A stretch of DNA of 64,000 bases, taken from positions 57,158 to 121,157 of the forward strand of contig NZ_CBVJ010000075.1 in the NCBI RefSeq assembly GCF_000513275.1, read 5' to 3'. Below are positions 57,382 through 64,000 of the stretch, one piece after another (position 1 is the stretch's first letter; each line of letters begins with the position of its first letter). Below the pieces are notes generated by a model. That model worked only from the letters and a program-made list of their open reading frames with translations. It was not told the DNA's origin and did not search any database. The translations under genes and the position numbers were made by a program. The stretch is from Paenibacillus gorillae. GTDB taxonomy: Bacteria; Bacillota; Bacilli; Paenibacillales; Paenibacillaceae.

Positions 57382-59062
57382 TTAACGGATTGTTAAATAC
57401 TCGGCAATGGGTCCAAGTGCAACCGCCGGCATAAAAGTCAAAGCGCCAATTAACAATACCGTGCCGATCAACAAGCCTGTGAACAAGGCATTGTCGGTCC
57501 GAAATGTCCCGAGCGTATCCGGTACAGGCTTCTTGCCCAGCAGTGATCCCGCCACAGCCAGCATCGCGATGATCGAAACATAACGGCCAAGCAGCATGAC
57601 GAGACCCGTGCTTACATTCCAAAACGTTGTATTATCGCTAAGCCCTTCGAAGCCTGAACCGTTGTTTGCCGCTGAAGATGCAAATTCATACAGCACCTGA
57701 CTGATGCCATGGAAGCCCGGATTCGTAATGCCTGCCTGGCCTGCACCGGTCATTAGAGCAAGCGCCGTCGGAGCCAAGATGACGAAAGGATGCGCCAGTA
57801 TAGCGACGGCAATCAGCTTCACTTCTCTTGGCTCGATTTTTCTCCCCAAAAACTCCGGTGTCCGTCCCACCATCAAGCCGCATAGGAAAACCGCAAGAAT
57901 GGCGTACATCAGCATATTGATTAACCCGACACCCTTGCCGCCAAAGATGACATTCAGCATCATTTCGGCCATCGGAACGAGGCCTCCAATCGGCGTCAGC
58001 GTATCATGCATATTGTTGACCGATCCGGTCGTTGCGGCTGTCGTTACAGCTGTGAATAAGGCCGACCCTGCAATGCCAAACCGGACCTCCTTGCCCTCCA
58101 TACTTCCTTGAGACGCATCGATGCCAAGTCCGTCAAAGACGGGATTGCCGGCTTTCTCTGCGGTGTAGACTGTCGTTAAACAAATGAGAAACAGCACCAT
58201 CATCGCCGAGAAAATGACCCAGCCTTGTTTTTTGCTTTTGGCAAACCGGCCAAATGTATAGGGCAATGCAGCCGGCAGCGCCCACATGCACAAAATCTCA
58301 ATCACATTCGTCAGCGGATTCGGATTCTCGAACGGGTGCGCCGAGTTGACGCCGAAAAACCCGCCGCCATTTGTGCCCAAATGCTTGATCGATTCCAGTG
58401 AGGCAACCGGTCCGATTGCTATTTGCTGAGAGGCTCCCTCCAGCGTCTTAACGGTGAGCGTCGGATCAAGCGTCTGCGGAACTTGCAGCGCGACCAGCAC
58501 TAGCGTAATAACGAAGGATGCCGGCAGTAAAATACGCGTATGCGCTTTGACGAAATCCTCGAAAAAATGTCCGATCGCTTCGCCTCTGCTCGTAAGCCCG
58601 CGAATGAACGCAATTGCAACGGAAAAGCCGGTTGCCGCCGATGTAAACATCATCATCATAATGACAGCCATTTGCGAAAAGTAAGAGAGCGCGCTTTCGC
58701 CGCTGTAATGCTGCAGATTCGTATTTGTTATAAAGCTGATTACCGTATTGAAGGTTAACGTGGGCTCCATTCCGTCCATCCCGTTTGGATTAAACGGATG
58801 CAGCCCTTGAAGCCGCAGCAGCAAGTAGCCTGCCGCCGTCAGAGCCACGTTGGTCACAATAAAGCTGAAGGCATACTTTTTTCCAGCTCATACCGTCGCG
58901 GTTTTTCAATCCAATCAGCTTATAAAGCAGCCGCTCAAACGGCCCAAACACTTTATCCGTCCAATTGGCTTCATTCGAAAATACGTGATATACATAAGTG
59001 CCTAGCGGTTTGACTAATGCTATAAGAATAACGACCACGACCGCTATTTGAACAATTTCCAT
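57382..59062 (-). CDS. kdpA: K+-transporting ATPase subunit A, frameshifted at an A6 run
   Basis: The N-terminal frame starts at ATG 59062 ([20 protein letters not shown]) and runs to GMSWKK. Then the correct sequence continues one phase away: [20 protein letters not shown] to the stop at 57382. The break falls in six A's at 58877-58882 of the minus strand; five A's would give [12 protein letters not shown] in a single frame of about 559 residues. The rest holds the four selectivity-filter-like loops of KdpA ([76 protein letters not shown]). As read, the pump's channel subunit is interrupted. Confidence 0.9.
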
Positions 59063-59079
59063 CGATATGGCCTCCTAGG

Positions 59080-59157
59080 CTAAAACTTCTCGGGATTCAA
59101 CAAAGCATAAACAAGGTAAAGGAACATCAGCAGGGTGACAATGGCAATAAGGATCAC
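59080..59157 (-). CDS. kdpF: KdpF small subunit
   Basis: 25 residues, GTG start at 59155-59157 and stop TAG at 59080-59082: a single membrane helix VILIAIVTLLMFLYLVYALL with tail NPEKF, matching KdpF. Its start overlaps the stop of the small membrane protein gene upstream, and it precedes kdpA by 17 bases. Confidence 0.85.
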   Translation of the reverse strand: MILIAIVTLLMFLYLVYALLNPEKF

Positions 59158-59264
59158 CTTCCCTCTCCTCCTTTGCCGTCGACCGTTCTAGCACACCAAG
59201 CCAGAAAACCTGCCAGCATAGCGAACACGCCAAGCAGCAGTACAACCATATAGAAATCCATCAT
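59154..59264 (-). CDS. Small membrane protein upstream of kdpF
   Basis: 36 residues from ATG 59264 with AGGAGGC upstream: a helix YMVVLLLGVFAMLAGFLAWC followed by ARTVDGKGGEGR. Its TGA overlaps the GTG of kdpF, so translation is coupled. Unknown role, probably an accessory peptide of the Kdp complex. Confidence 0.7.
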   Translation of the reverse strand: MMDFYMVVLLLGVFAMLAGFLAWCARTVDGKGGEGR

Positions 59265-59286
59265 GAATATAGCCTCCTGTCTTGTC

Positions 59287-59706
59287 CTATAGGTCTGGGG
59301 CTTGCTCCGCAAATGAAAGCAAAAAACCGACCTCTTCCCCTTGCGTGTAAACAATCTGATCCGCTCCAAGCGCCTTGTATATCGCCTTCGGATGCCAGTT
59401 AGTCGTAATTACGCAAATATGGGCATTGGCCCATTGGGACCTGCAATATCTTAAATAGCGGCAGCTTAGCGGAAGACTGCTTTCGAAAATATATACTTTT
59501 ACAATCGGCAGCTCCGGTATACTCCACGCTCTGGCAGTTGTTCGAACCCTCACAACCTTGACTAGGGATGCATCTACGACCTCCGCTATACGTTTTGCCT
59601 CCAGCTTGCTGTTGGTCAACACGACGAAAGGAAGCTGACGGTAGAGCAGCTGACGAATAAAATTAACGCTAATTTCGTTAAAACCGGCTACCGCGATCGT
59701 TTCCAT
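59287..59706 (-). CDS. Rossmann-like (RCK/TrkA-N-like) protein, first kdp gene
   Basis: 139 residues from ATG 59706 with AGGAGG eleven bases upstream. The sequence TIAVAGFNEISVNFIRQLLY, then PFVVLTNSKLEAKRIAEVVD and HICVITTNWHPKAIYKALGA, fits an alternating beta-alpha nucleotide-binding fold similar to RCK/KTN domains of K+ channels, though the glycine-rich loop is degraded. First gene after the riboswitch, so its product is probably linked to K+ control. Confidence 0.55.
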   Translation of the reverse strand: METIAVAGFNEISVNFIRQLLYRQLPFVVLTNSKLEAKRIAEVVDASLVKVVRVRTTARAWSIPELPIVKVYIFESSLPLSCRYLRYCRSQWANAHICVITTNWHPKAIYKALGADQIVYTQGEEVGFLLSFAEQAPDL

Positions 59707-59754
59707 TTCCCAAAAACGCCTCCTGTTCATGAAATCGTGCGGAGAAAAGGCAAC

Positions 59755-59800
59755 AAAAAAGAAGCCGGCAGGGAGCAGAGGTGCTCACCCGCGGCTTCTT
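59755..59800 (-). terminator. Expression-platform terminator of the kdp riboswitch
   Basis: On the minus strand, a GC stem (59792-59798 with 59761-59767, with an inner pairing) is followed by T6. It lies between the aptamer and the first kdp gene and can stop transcription when c-di-AMP is bound. Confidence 0.85.
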
Positions 59801-59907
59801 AAAGACATCGCTCGGACAGCGTAAACGGCATACTTCCTTCCGCCTTCACTAGGCAGCTAAAGGGCATACTGGATTTACGCGGCCAACAAGCCATGACGAA
59901 GTCATCG

Positions 59908-60134
59908 CGTTGATTGTCGCCTCTCTCAACTATAAGCTTACGAGGTTAGCTGTCGGATTCGGGCAGTGAGAGTTGCCCTACATCGGCCGAAGTCCATGGC
60001 TTTCGGTCGATGATTCACCCCTGCAGCGCCGTCCTCCGACTCTCACATCGGATCGCAGCGCCGCGATAAACGGGAAATTCCAGAATACTGGAACTATCCC
60101 GCTGTGGTTCCCCCGCTTCCCGTTGCAATCAACG
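59908..60134 (-). promoter_or_regulatory. ydaO-yuaA c-di-AMP riboswitch, kdp leader
   Basis: Conserved aptamer blocks in order on the minus strand are GGGGGAACCA, GGGGTGAATC, GTAGGGCAACTCTC, then GCCCGAATCCGACAGCTAAC followed by CTCGTAAGC. Ends pair as P1 (CGTTGATTG at 60126-60134 with CAATCAACG at 59908-59916). The class senses c-di-AMP and usually turns off K+ uptake and cell-wall genes. It fits its position before kdp. Confidence 0.95.
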
Positions 60135-60184
60135 GGAACTCAGCAAGTGCAGCAATGGAAACAGAATACGTAACCATGAATCGA

Positions 60185-60213
60185 ATCATACTCCCAGCCA
60201 ATATTTGTGTAAA
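60185..60213 (-). promoter_or_regulatory. Sigma-A promoter of the kdp operon
   Basis: Minus strand TTTACA, 17-base spacer, TATGAT, 51 bases upstream of the riboswitch P1. The stretch from here to 60503 shows no gene. Confidence 0.7.
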
Positions 60214-60503
60214 GCGATAGCGGGTGCAAATTGGTTGAAAATTCGAGGGGAAATGATAGGATATAACGCTTACATAACGTTACTTCTTGAAAATAATCGA
60301 TTTATCTCGTTCTTTCTCTCGTTTTCAAAAACTAGGTATCGGGGATATAGTACGGGCTTTAGCATCATTTCAACTCGTTTTTAATGGCATGCGATTGCGG
60401 AAGCCGTAATGAGAATTTCAAAGAATGAGGCGGATTTTACGAGGATAATGGCGGGTATTTTGGCAATTTGCCGAAAAGAAGGGCCATATCGCCCGTCCGT
60501 CAT

Positions 60504-60532
60504 TTTACAAAGCGATGATTCCGGTTTAGTAT
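60504..60532 (+). promoter_or_regulatory. Sigma-A promoter of the second riboswitch transcript
   Basis: TTTACA, 17-base spacer, TAGTAT, 32 bases before the riboswitch P1. The -35 is the same as in the kdp promoter, which points the other way about 300 bases to the left. Confidence 0.65.
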
Positions 60533-60564
60533 GAACGCCATGCCGGAACACGGCACATACACCT

Positions 60565-60729
60565 ATCGCTGAATTCTGATCGAACAGAAACGGGGGAACC
60601 AACGCTTGCGTTCATAGCCGTAAGATGCGATGATCGTAGGGCACGGGGTGAATCGGACGAAAGCGCGCTGCGCTCGTCTGTAGGGAAGCTCTCTATCCCG
60701 AATCCGTCAGCTAACTCCGTAAGCGAAAT
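60565..60729 (+). promoter_or_regulatory. Second ydaO-yuaA c-di-AMP riboswitch
   Basis: Conserved blocks in order: CGGGGGAACCAACG, GGGGTGAATCGG, GTAGGGAAGCTCTC, then TCCCGAATCCGTCAGCTAAC. P1 pairs ATCGCT (60565) with AGCGA (60722). The aptamer ends three bases before the AAGGAGAG ribosome site of the next gene. No terminator lies between, so control may be on translation. Confidence 0.92.
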
Positions 60730-60747
60730 CAAGGAGAGAATGGCATA

Positions 60748-61173
60748 ATGATAACTGTAGTATACGAAGGAACGGAACCGCTGCCTGATATTCAGCAGCT
60801 GCCGTCATTATTAAAAGTGCTTCATATGGAGTTGTATATCATCCCGGCTGAATCCGGTCACCGCGCCTATATGCGCTTATCAACTAATATCGGCATCGGG
60901 TGGGGCGAGCTCTTCATCCAGCAGAAGGAGCAGCCTGCAGACTGGAACGCTTGGTGCTCTTCTGCGCCTCATTATATGGGCTGGGTCAACCTGCATACCG
61001 CAGCGGGCCCTTCCCGTTCGGAGAACGTCAGAAATCACGAGCTGCGGAGTCTCTTCGATGACGCTGTACGCCAAGTGTGCCGCGGCCAGTCCCGTCCGGA
61101 ATCGCGTCAGCCTTCACAAACCGAATATGCCGAGTTATTCCGTCAATCGGTCTTTTATTTGTCCTTATACTAG
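60748..61173 (+). CDS. Hypothetical protein under a c-di-AMP riboswitch
   Basis: 141 residues. ATG 60748 follows AAGGAGAG. No signal peptide, membrane segment or known motif. Sequence examples are ELYIIPAESGHRAYMRLSTN and WCSSAPHYMGWVNLHTAAGP; the second half is charged (SRSENVRNHELRSLFDDAVR). Its control by c-di-AMP suggests a task in osmotic, K+ or cell-wall balance. It is the only gene of the transcript; a strong hairpin follows. Confidence 0.8.
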   Translation: MITVVYEGTEPLPDIQQLPSLLKVLHMELYIIPAESGHRAYMRLSTNIGIGWGELFIQQKEQPADWNAWCSSAPHYMGWVNLHTAAGPSRSENVRNHELRSLFDDAVRQVCRGQSRPESRQPSQTEYAELFRQSVFYLSLY

Positions 61174-61195
61174 CTATCCTATATGTCGTCGGGAT

Positions 61196-61241
61196 CATAG
61201 ATGAAGCCGCCTCACGAATGTGCAAGGCGGCTTCATCTATG
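61196..61241. terminator. Strong hairpin between convergent genes
   Basis: A 17-bp perfect stem (61196-61212 with 61225-61241). No T-run follows on either strand, so it may be an mRNA end-protecting hairpin or a weak terminator. Confidence 0.55.
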
Positions 61242-61261
61242 TGACTCGAAATGATGCGATT

Positions 61262-62056
61262 CTATTTAGCTGATGCCTTGGCTTCAATGAAGTAATAAAA
61301 TCCGGTCGTCCTAATCCCCCGAGGTTCCGCATGCTTATTGAACTGCGTCACGATATCTTTGAAGCATGTTTCCCTCACATATTGCGAGAACCTGTCGCTT
61401 TGACCAAAGCAGAGCAGTGCCAAAATATCCTCAGCCGCAGGCAGCCATACCAGCTCCTTCAACACCGACATTCGGATGTCAGTAAGTCCGCTAACCGCCA
61501 GCCGCTCCTGAATGCGATCCAGCGTAGGCGTACCTGGTGCAGGTCCGGCGAATAAGCCGGGAAACACCTCCCCCAATTCACCGCCTTCTCCATTACCGTC
61601 GCCCGGGTGGAGCATAATTAGCGAGCCTCCCGGCCGGACAACCCGATTCCCTTCCCCATACCAGCTTGTTGGTCCCTTCTTCGTGTAGGCAACGTCGAAA
61701 TAATCGTCGGGAAACGGAAGCCCCTGCTTCGTTGAGCCTACTACATACCGGACATTGTCACTTCGATAACGCTCGTTGGCCGTCTGAATGAAGCCTTCCG
61801 TCATATCGTAACCGGTGACCTCTACTGCTTGCTCCGCCCAGCGGTTCGTGTACTCTCCATGCCCGCAGCCGACATCAAGCACTTTGCCTTGTACGGCAGC
61901 AGCGAGTTTTTCAGTCAAAACCGTCTCCGCCGCCTGCCCCTCCACATTTGCCGTCCATGGGTACTCGTATTTTCCAGTCCTTGCAGCCAGCTGTTTACAC
62001 CAGGGCATGCTTTGTCCGCTTACAAAATCGAGATGAGCCGATAAATCAGGAAACAT
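61262..62056 (-). CDS. Class I SAM-dependent methyltransferase
   Basis: 264 residues. SAM motif I VLDVGCGHGEYTNRWAEQ, motif II-like EVTGYDMTEGFIQTANERYR, and post-motif DDYFDVAYTKKGPTSWYGEG. Substrate unknown. The ATG at 62056 has GAGGAGG upstream. It is divergent from the sigma factor gene; the 165-base gap holds no clear promoter I can place. Confidence 0.88.
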   Translation of the reverse strand: MFPDLSAHLDFVSGQSMPWCKQLAARTGKYEYPWTANVEGQAAETVLTEKLAAAVQGKVLDVGCGHGEYTNRWAEQAVEVTGYDMTEGFIQTANERYRSDNVRYVVGSTKQGLPFPDDYFDVAYTKKGPTSWYGEGNRVVRPGGSLIMLHPGDGNGEGGELGEVFPGLFAGPAPGTPTLDRIQERLAVSGLTDIRMSVLKELVWLPAAEDILALLCFGQSDRFSQYVRETCFKDIVTQFNKHAEPRGIRTTGFYYFIEAKASAK

Positions 62057-62221
62057 AGACTTCCTCCTCTATTCGATATCAATCTCGTAAAGATGCAGAG
62101 CTACTATTATACAGGTAAATATTTTCCATTTGTATGGGTTTTGAAATAAAATAAAAAGAAAACGAACGATTTTCGGAAAAATGACCAAATAGAGTAACAG
62201 CAGTAAAGGAGGGAGTTGTTT

Positions 62222-62770
62222 GTGGCGGTAACAACGATGTCTGAGCTTGTCGGCTTGGCACTGAAAGGACAGAAGGATGCCTTCGAACAGCTTTATAACG
62301 AGACGGTCAACGAAGTGTACCGCACTTTATACTATTTGGGCGGCAGCCATACCGATGCCGAAGATATTGCGCAAAATGTATACTTGGAGCTTTATCGAAG
62401 CTTGGACAAATTCGACCATTCCCGTTCCTTGCAGGGCTGGCTGTACGGCATTACGATCCGCCAGCTTCACGCCCATAGGAGGAGGAGATGGAAGGAGTAC
62501 CGAAGGGAGCAAAAGCAGCGGAAACATCAAACAGCGCCGCTTCCGGTTCACAATGATGTTTCTTTCGGCGATGCCCAAGGTGATTCCATCATGGATGAAT
62601 TGCACAGCCTTCCCGGGAAGCTGAAGGAGGTGCTTGTGCTTCGTTACATTAACGACTTGTCCCAGCAGGAAATTGCCGATGCGCTGGCCATTCCAATCGG
62701 GACGGTCAAGTCCAGATTGAATCAGGCGCTTGTACGAATGAGGAAGAAATTGGAGGAGAAAATGATATGA
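62222..62770 (+). CDS. ECF-type RNA polymerase sigma factor
   Basis: 182 residues from GTG 62222 with AAAGGAGGGAG upstream. Region 2 is FEQLYNETVNEVYRTLYYLG and TDAEDIAQNVYLELYRSLDK; region 4 is LHSLPGKLKEVLVLRYINDL and SQQEIADALAIPIGTVKSRL. A basic linker (RRRRWKEYRREQKQRK) joins them. The four-base overlap (ATGA) with the next gene suggests that it encodes the anti-sigma factor. Regulon unknown. Confidence 0.92.
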   Translation: MAVTTMSELVGLALKGQKDAFEQLYNETVNEVYRTLYYLGGSHTDAEDIAQNVYLELYRSLDKFDHSRSLQGWLYGITIRQLHAHRRRRWKEYRREQKQRKHQTAPLPVHNDVSFGDAQGDSIMDELHSLPGKLKEVLVLRYINDLSQQEIADALAIPIGTVKSRLNQALVRMRKKLEEKMI

Positions 62771-63537
62771 ACCATTCCGAAAATGTGAACGAAGAAGCTT
62801 GGATCAATCGCATGAAATCGAAGGCGGAATCTATACTGCCTCCCGCTCACTTGAAGCGTAAAATTATGGAGCAAATCGAAATGCGCAACGGCAACGGCGA
62901 TTTGCTGGCTTCCGTTCGTGTCGACGCGTTCCAACCCGATGATCCGATGGATGCTATCATCCAACAATTGAAGCCAGGTATGGGAAAGGCAATCTATATC
63001 GCCAGCCAGGGCGATCGCACCGTCAGCCAGCAAACGAATTATAAGGCTGTCCTCTGGCCTCATAATTTGGAACAGCTGTTCGAGCTTGCTGCACCCTGGA
63101 ATCCGCCTCTGCCCGTCGAAGCTGATATTCGCCGCATTGAAGTCTATTACGGCTTCGATGATGTAACGGAAGAAGAGATCGAAGAAATGATTGCTGAAAG
63201 CGAGGGGCAAGGCAAGCCTGTCGTCCGCGATCTTCGTCCCAACACGAATATAGTTGGAGTAAGGCTGTTGTATGACCAAGCAGGCAGAAGCTTTGAGTGC
63301 CGCCTATTCGGAACGACAAAAAGCCGAATCCATGTGCCCGATACGGAGCAGCAAACGATCGAGCGTTTGCTCATCCACGGCCAAGAGGCGGTTTACTTGG
63401 AAAACATCGAGGTGCGACAGCTAATCTGGGCAATGGAAGTTCCCCGGACTTCAAGAGCTGTGCAATATGAACTGCGCGCTGAACATGGCGATCGCGAATG
63501 GCTAATCCGCATTGCAAATACGATTCCATTTGCCTAA
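62767..63537 (+). CDS. Probable anti-sigma or sigma-linked cytoplasmic protein
   Basis: 256 residues, start overlapping the sigma gene stop. The first 35 residues (EEAWINRMKSKAESILPPAH) may be a sigma-binding helix. The rest looks like two beta-rich domains (EIEEMIAESEGQGKPVVRDL, RRIEVYYGFDDVTEEEIEEM). There is no membrane segment or zinc motif, unlike usual anti-sigma factors. The role is inferred from gene order only. Confidence 0.6.
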   Translation: MNHSENVNEEAWINRMKSKAESILPPAHLKRKIMEQIEMRNGNGDLLASVRVDAFQPDDPMDAIIQQLKPGMGKAIYIASQGDRTVSQQTNYKAVLWPHNLEQLFELAAPWNPPLPVEADIRRIEVYYGFDDVTEEEIEEMIAESEGQGKPVVRDLRPNTNIVGVRLLYDQAGRSFECRLFGTTKSRIHVPDTEQQTIERLLIHGQEAVYLENIEVRQLIWAMEVPRTSRAVQYELRAEHGDREWLIRIANTIPFA

Positions 63538-63588
63538 CGGAGCTATTACTAGCTTTACTGTCCGCACGCTGCCGCACTATTGAGCCAA

Positions 63589-63777
63589 CAAAATGTAAAA
63601 GTACATGCTGTTTGCGCTCAAAAGGGCCAAAACAGCGTTCAAAATGTAAAAGTGCATTTGAAATCGCTCCATTTCAACCAATCGGGGCTTTTTGGGCCAA
63701 TCAAACTGTACTTTTACATTCTGATGCTTAAAATCGCCGAAAACACGGCCTCCAACCTGCACTTTTACATTTTGATT
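63589..63777. repeat. 189-bp inverted-repeat element, copy C
   Basis: Begins CAAAATGTAAAAGTACATGC and ends TTTTACATTTTGATT. Same layout as copies A and B and most similar to B. It follows the sigma-linked gene by 51 bases. Confidence 0.88.
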
Positions 63778-64000
63778 CAAATTCCATGCCAGCAGCAAGC
63801 CCGAAATGATGCGTGAGCTGGCTGTAGGGCGGTTACCTTATATGAATCCAACGACACCGATTGCATACCTGGGATGAGCGGAGCGTTTTGAGCTCGGGCT
63901 GACTTTTTGCAGATTCTATCCATTTCTCAGCGCAATGCGATGAGTACTATGAAATCAAGAACGGCAGTACGAGCCAAAACGCGCAGCGATTCCCGCGCAT
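63778..64000. other. Right end of window, no gene seen
   Basis: The last 223 bases hold only short open frames without ribosome sites. A gene may start beyond the window. Confidence 0.5.

Noticed and set aside
55325..57622. N-terminally extended KdpB from 57622
   Set aside because: The extra 86 residues overlap kdpA in another phase and are not Kdp-like; ATG 57364 has a good ribosome site.

Overview
The window looks like a chromosomal segment of a Paenibacillus-type Firmicute. This rests on strong AAGGAGG-type ribosome sites with GTG, TTG and perhaps CTG starts, a Bacillus-style yrrT-mccA-mccB sulfur cluster, a kdp operon behind a ydaO-type (c-di-AMP) leader, HxlR and ECF-type regulators, and AT-rich intergenic repeats. 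I see no rRNA, tRNA, CRISPR array or insertion sequence.

The main content (about 4.0-37.0 kb) is a nearly complete extracellular contractile injection system (eCIS, a phage-tail-like particle). On the minus strand, in transcription order, lie: a two-component pair (34.9-33.3 kb); an RsbW-type kinase, STAS antagonist and RsbU-type phosphatase (33.2-31.1 kb); an AAA+ ATPase; a DUF4255 terminator-like protein; an accessory beta-domain protein; sheath; tube; a tail-assembly chaperone that runs into a DUF6760 frame at a T TTT TTG slippery site; a second tube; a very repetitive tape-measure candidate; a LysM tube-baseplate adaptor; gpD-like hub; spike; gp25; two baseplate J-type proteins; a gpI-like protein; and a terminal exported-end or fibre-like protein. 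On the plus strand flanking the operon are a PAAR-like tip joined end-to-start to a MORN-repeat membrane protein (4.0-6.8 kb) and a DUF4157 cargo or toxin gene (35.1-36.8 kb).

To the left (0-3.8 kb) is an operon of a membrane-bound cyclase-like protein that has lost its metal ligands, a GNAT acetyltransferase and a truncated-by-window Npt/MFS-type membrane protein. To the right (37-52 kb) is ordinary metabolism: 5-oxoprolinase (pxpA, fused pxpBC), lipoproteins, a DRE-TIM aldolase, GTP cyclohydrolase II, a DODA-type dioxygenase divergent from an HxlR regulator, an ArsB-type permease, and cysteine and methionine interconversion genes. At 52.3-60.2 kb is the kdp potassium operon with an unusual tandem KdpD sensor lacking a kinase. 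Its riboswitch faces away from a second c-di-AMP riboswitch (60.5-60.7 kb) that precedes an unknown gene. The window ends with a methyltransferase and a sigma/anti-sigma pair.

Non-coding structure is rich. A 188-189 bp inverted-repeat family is present three times (23.6, 39.8, 63.6 kb), and there are three intergenic tandem arrays with periods of 51, 50 and about 29 bp. Four genes (MORN protein, histidine kinase, DUF4157 protein, kdpA) carry 1-2 bp frameshifts that are easily repaired by eye, so either the assembly has indel errors or this strain has disabled several genes. All functions are read from sequence by recognition; no searches were run.
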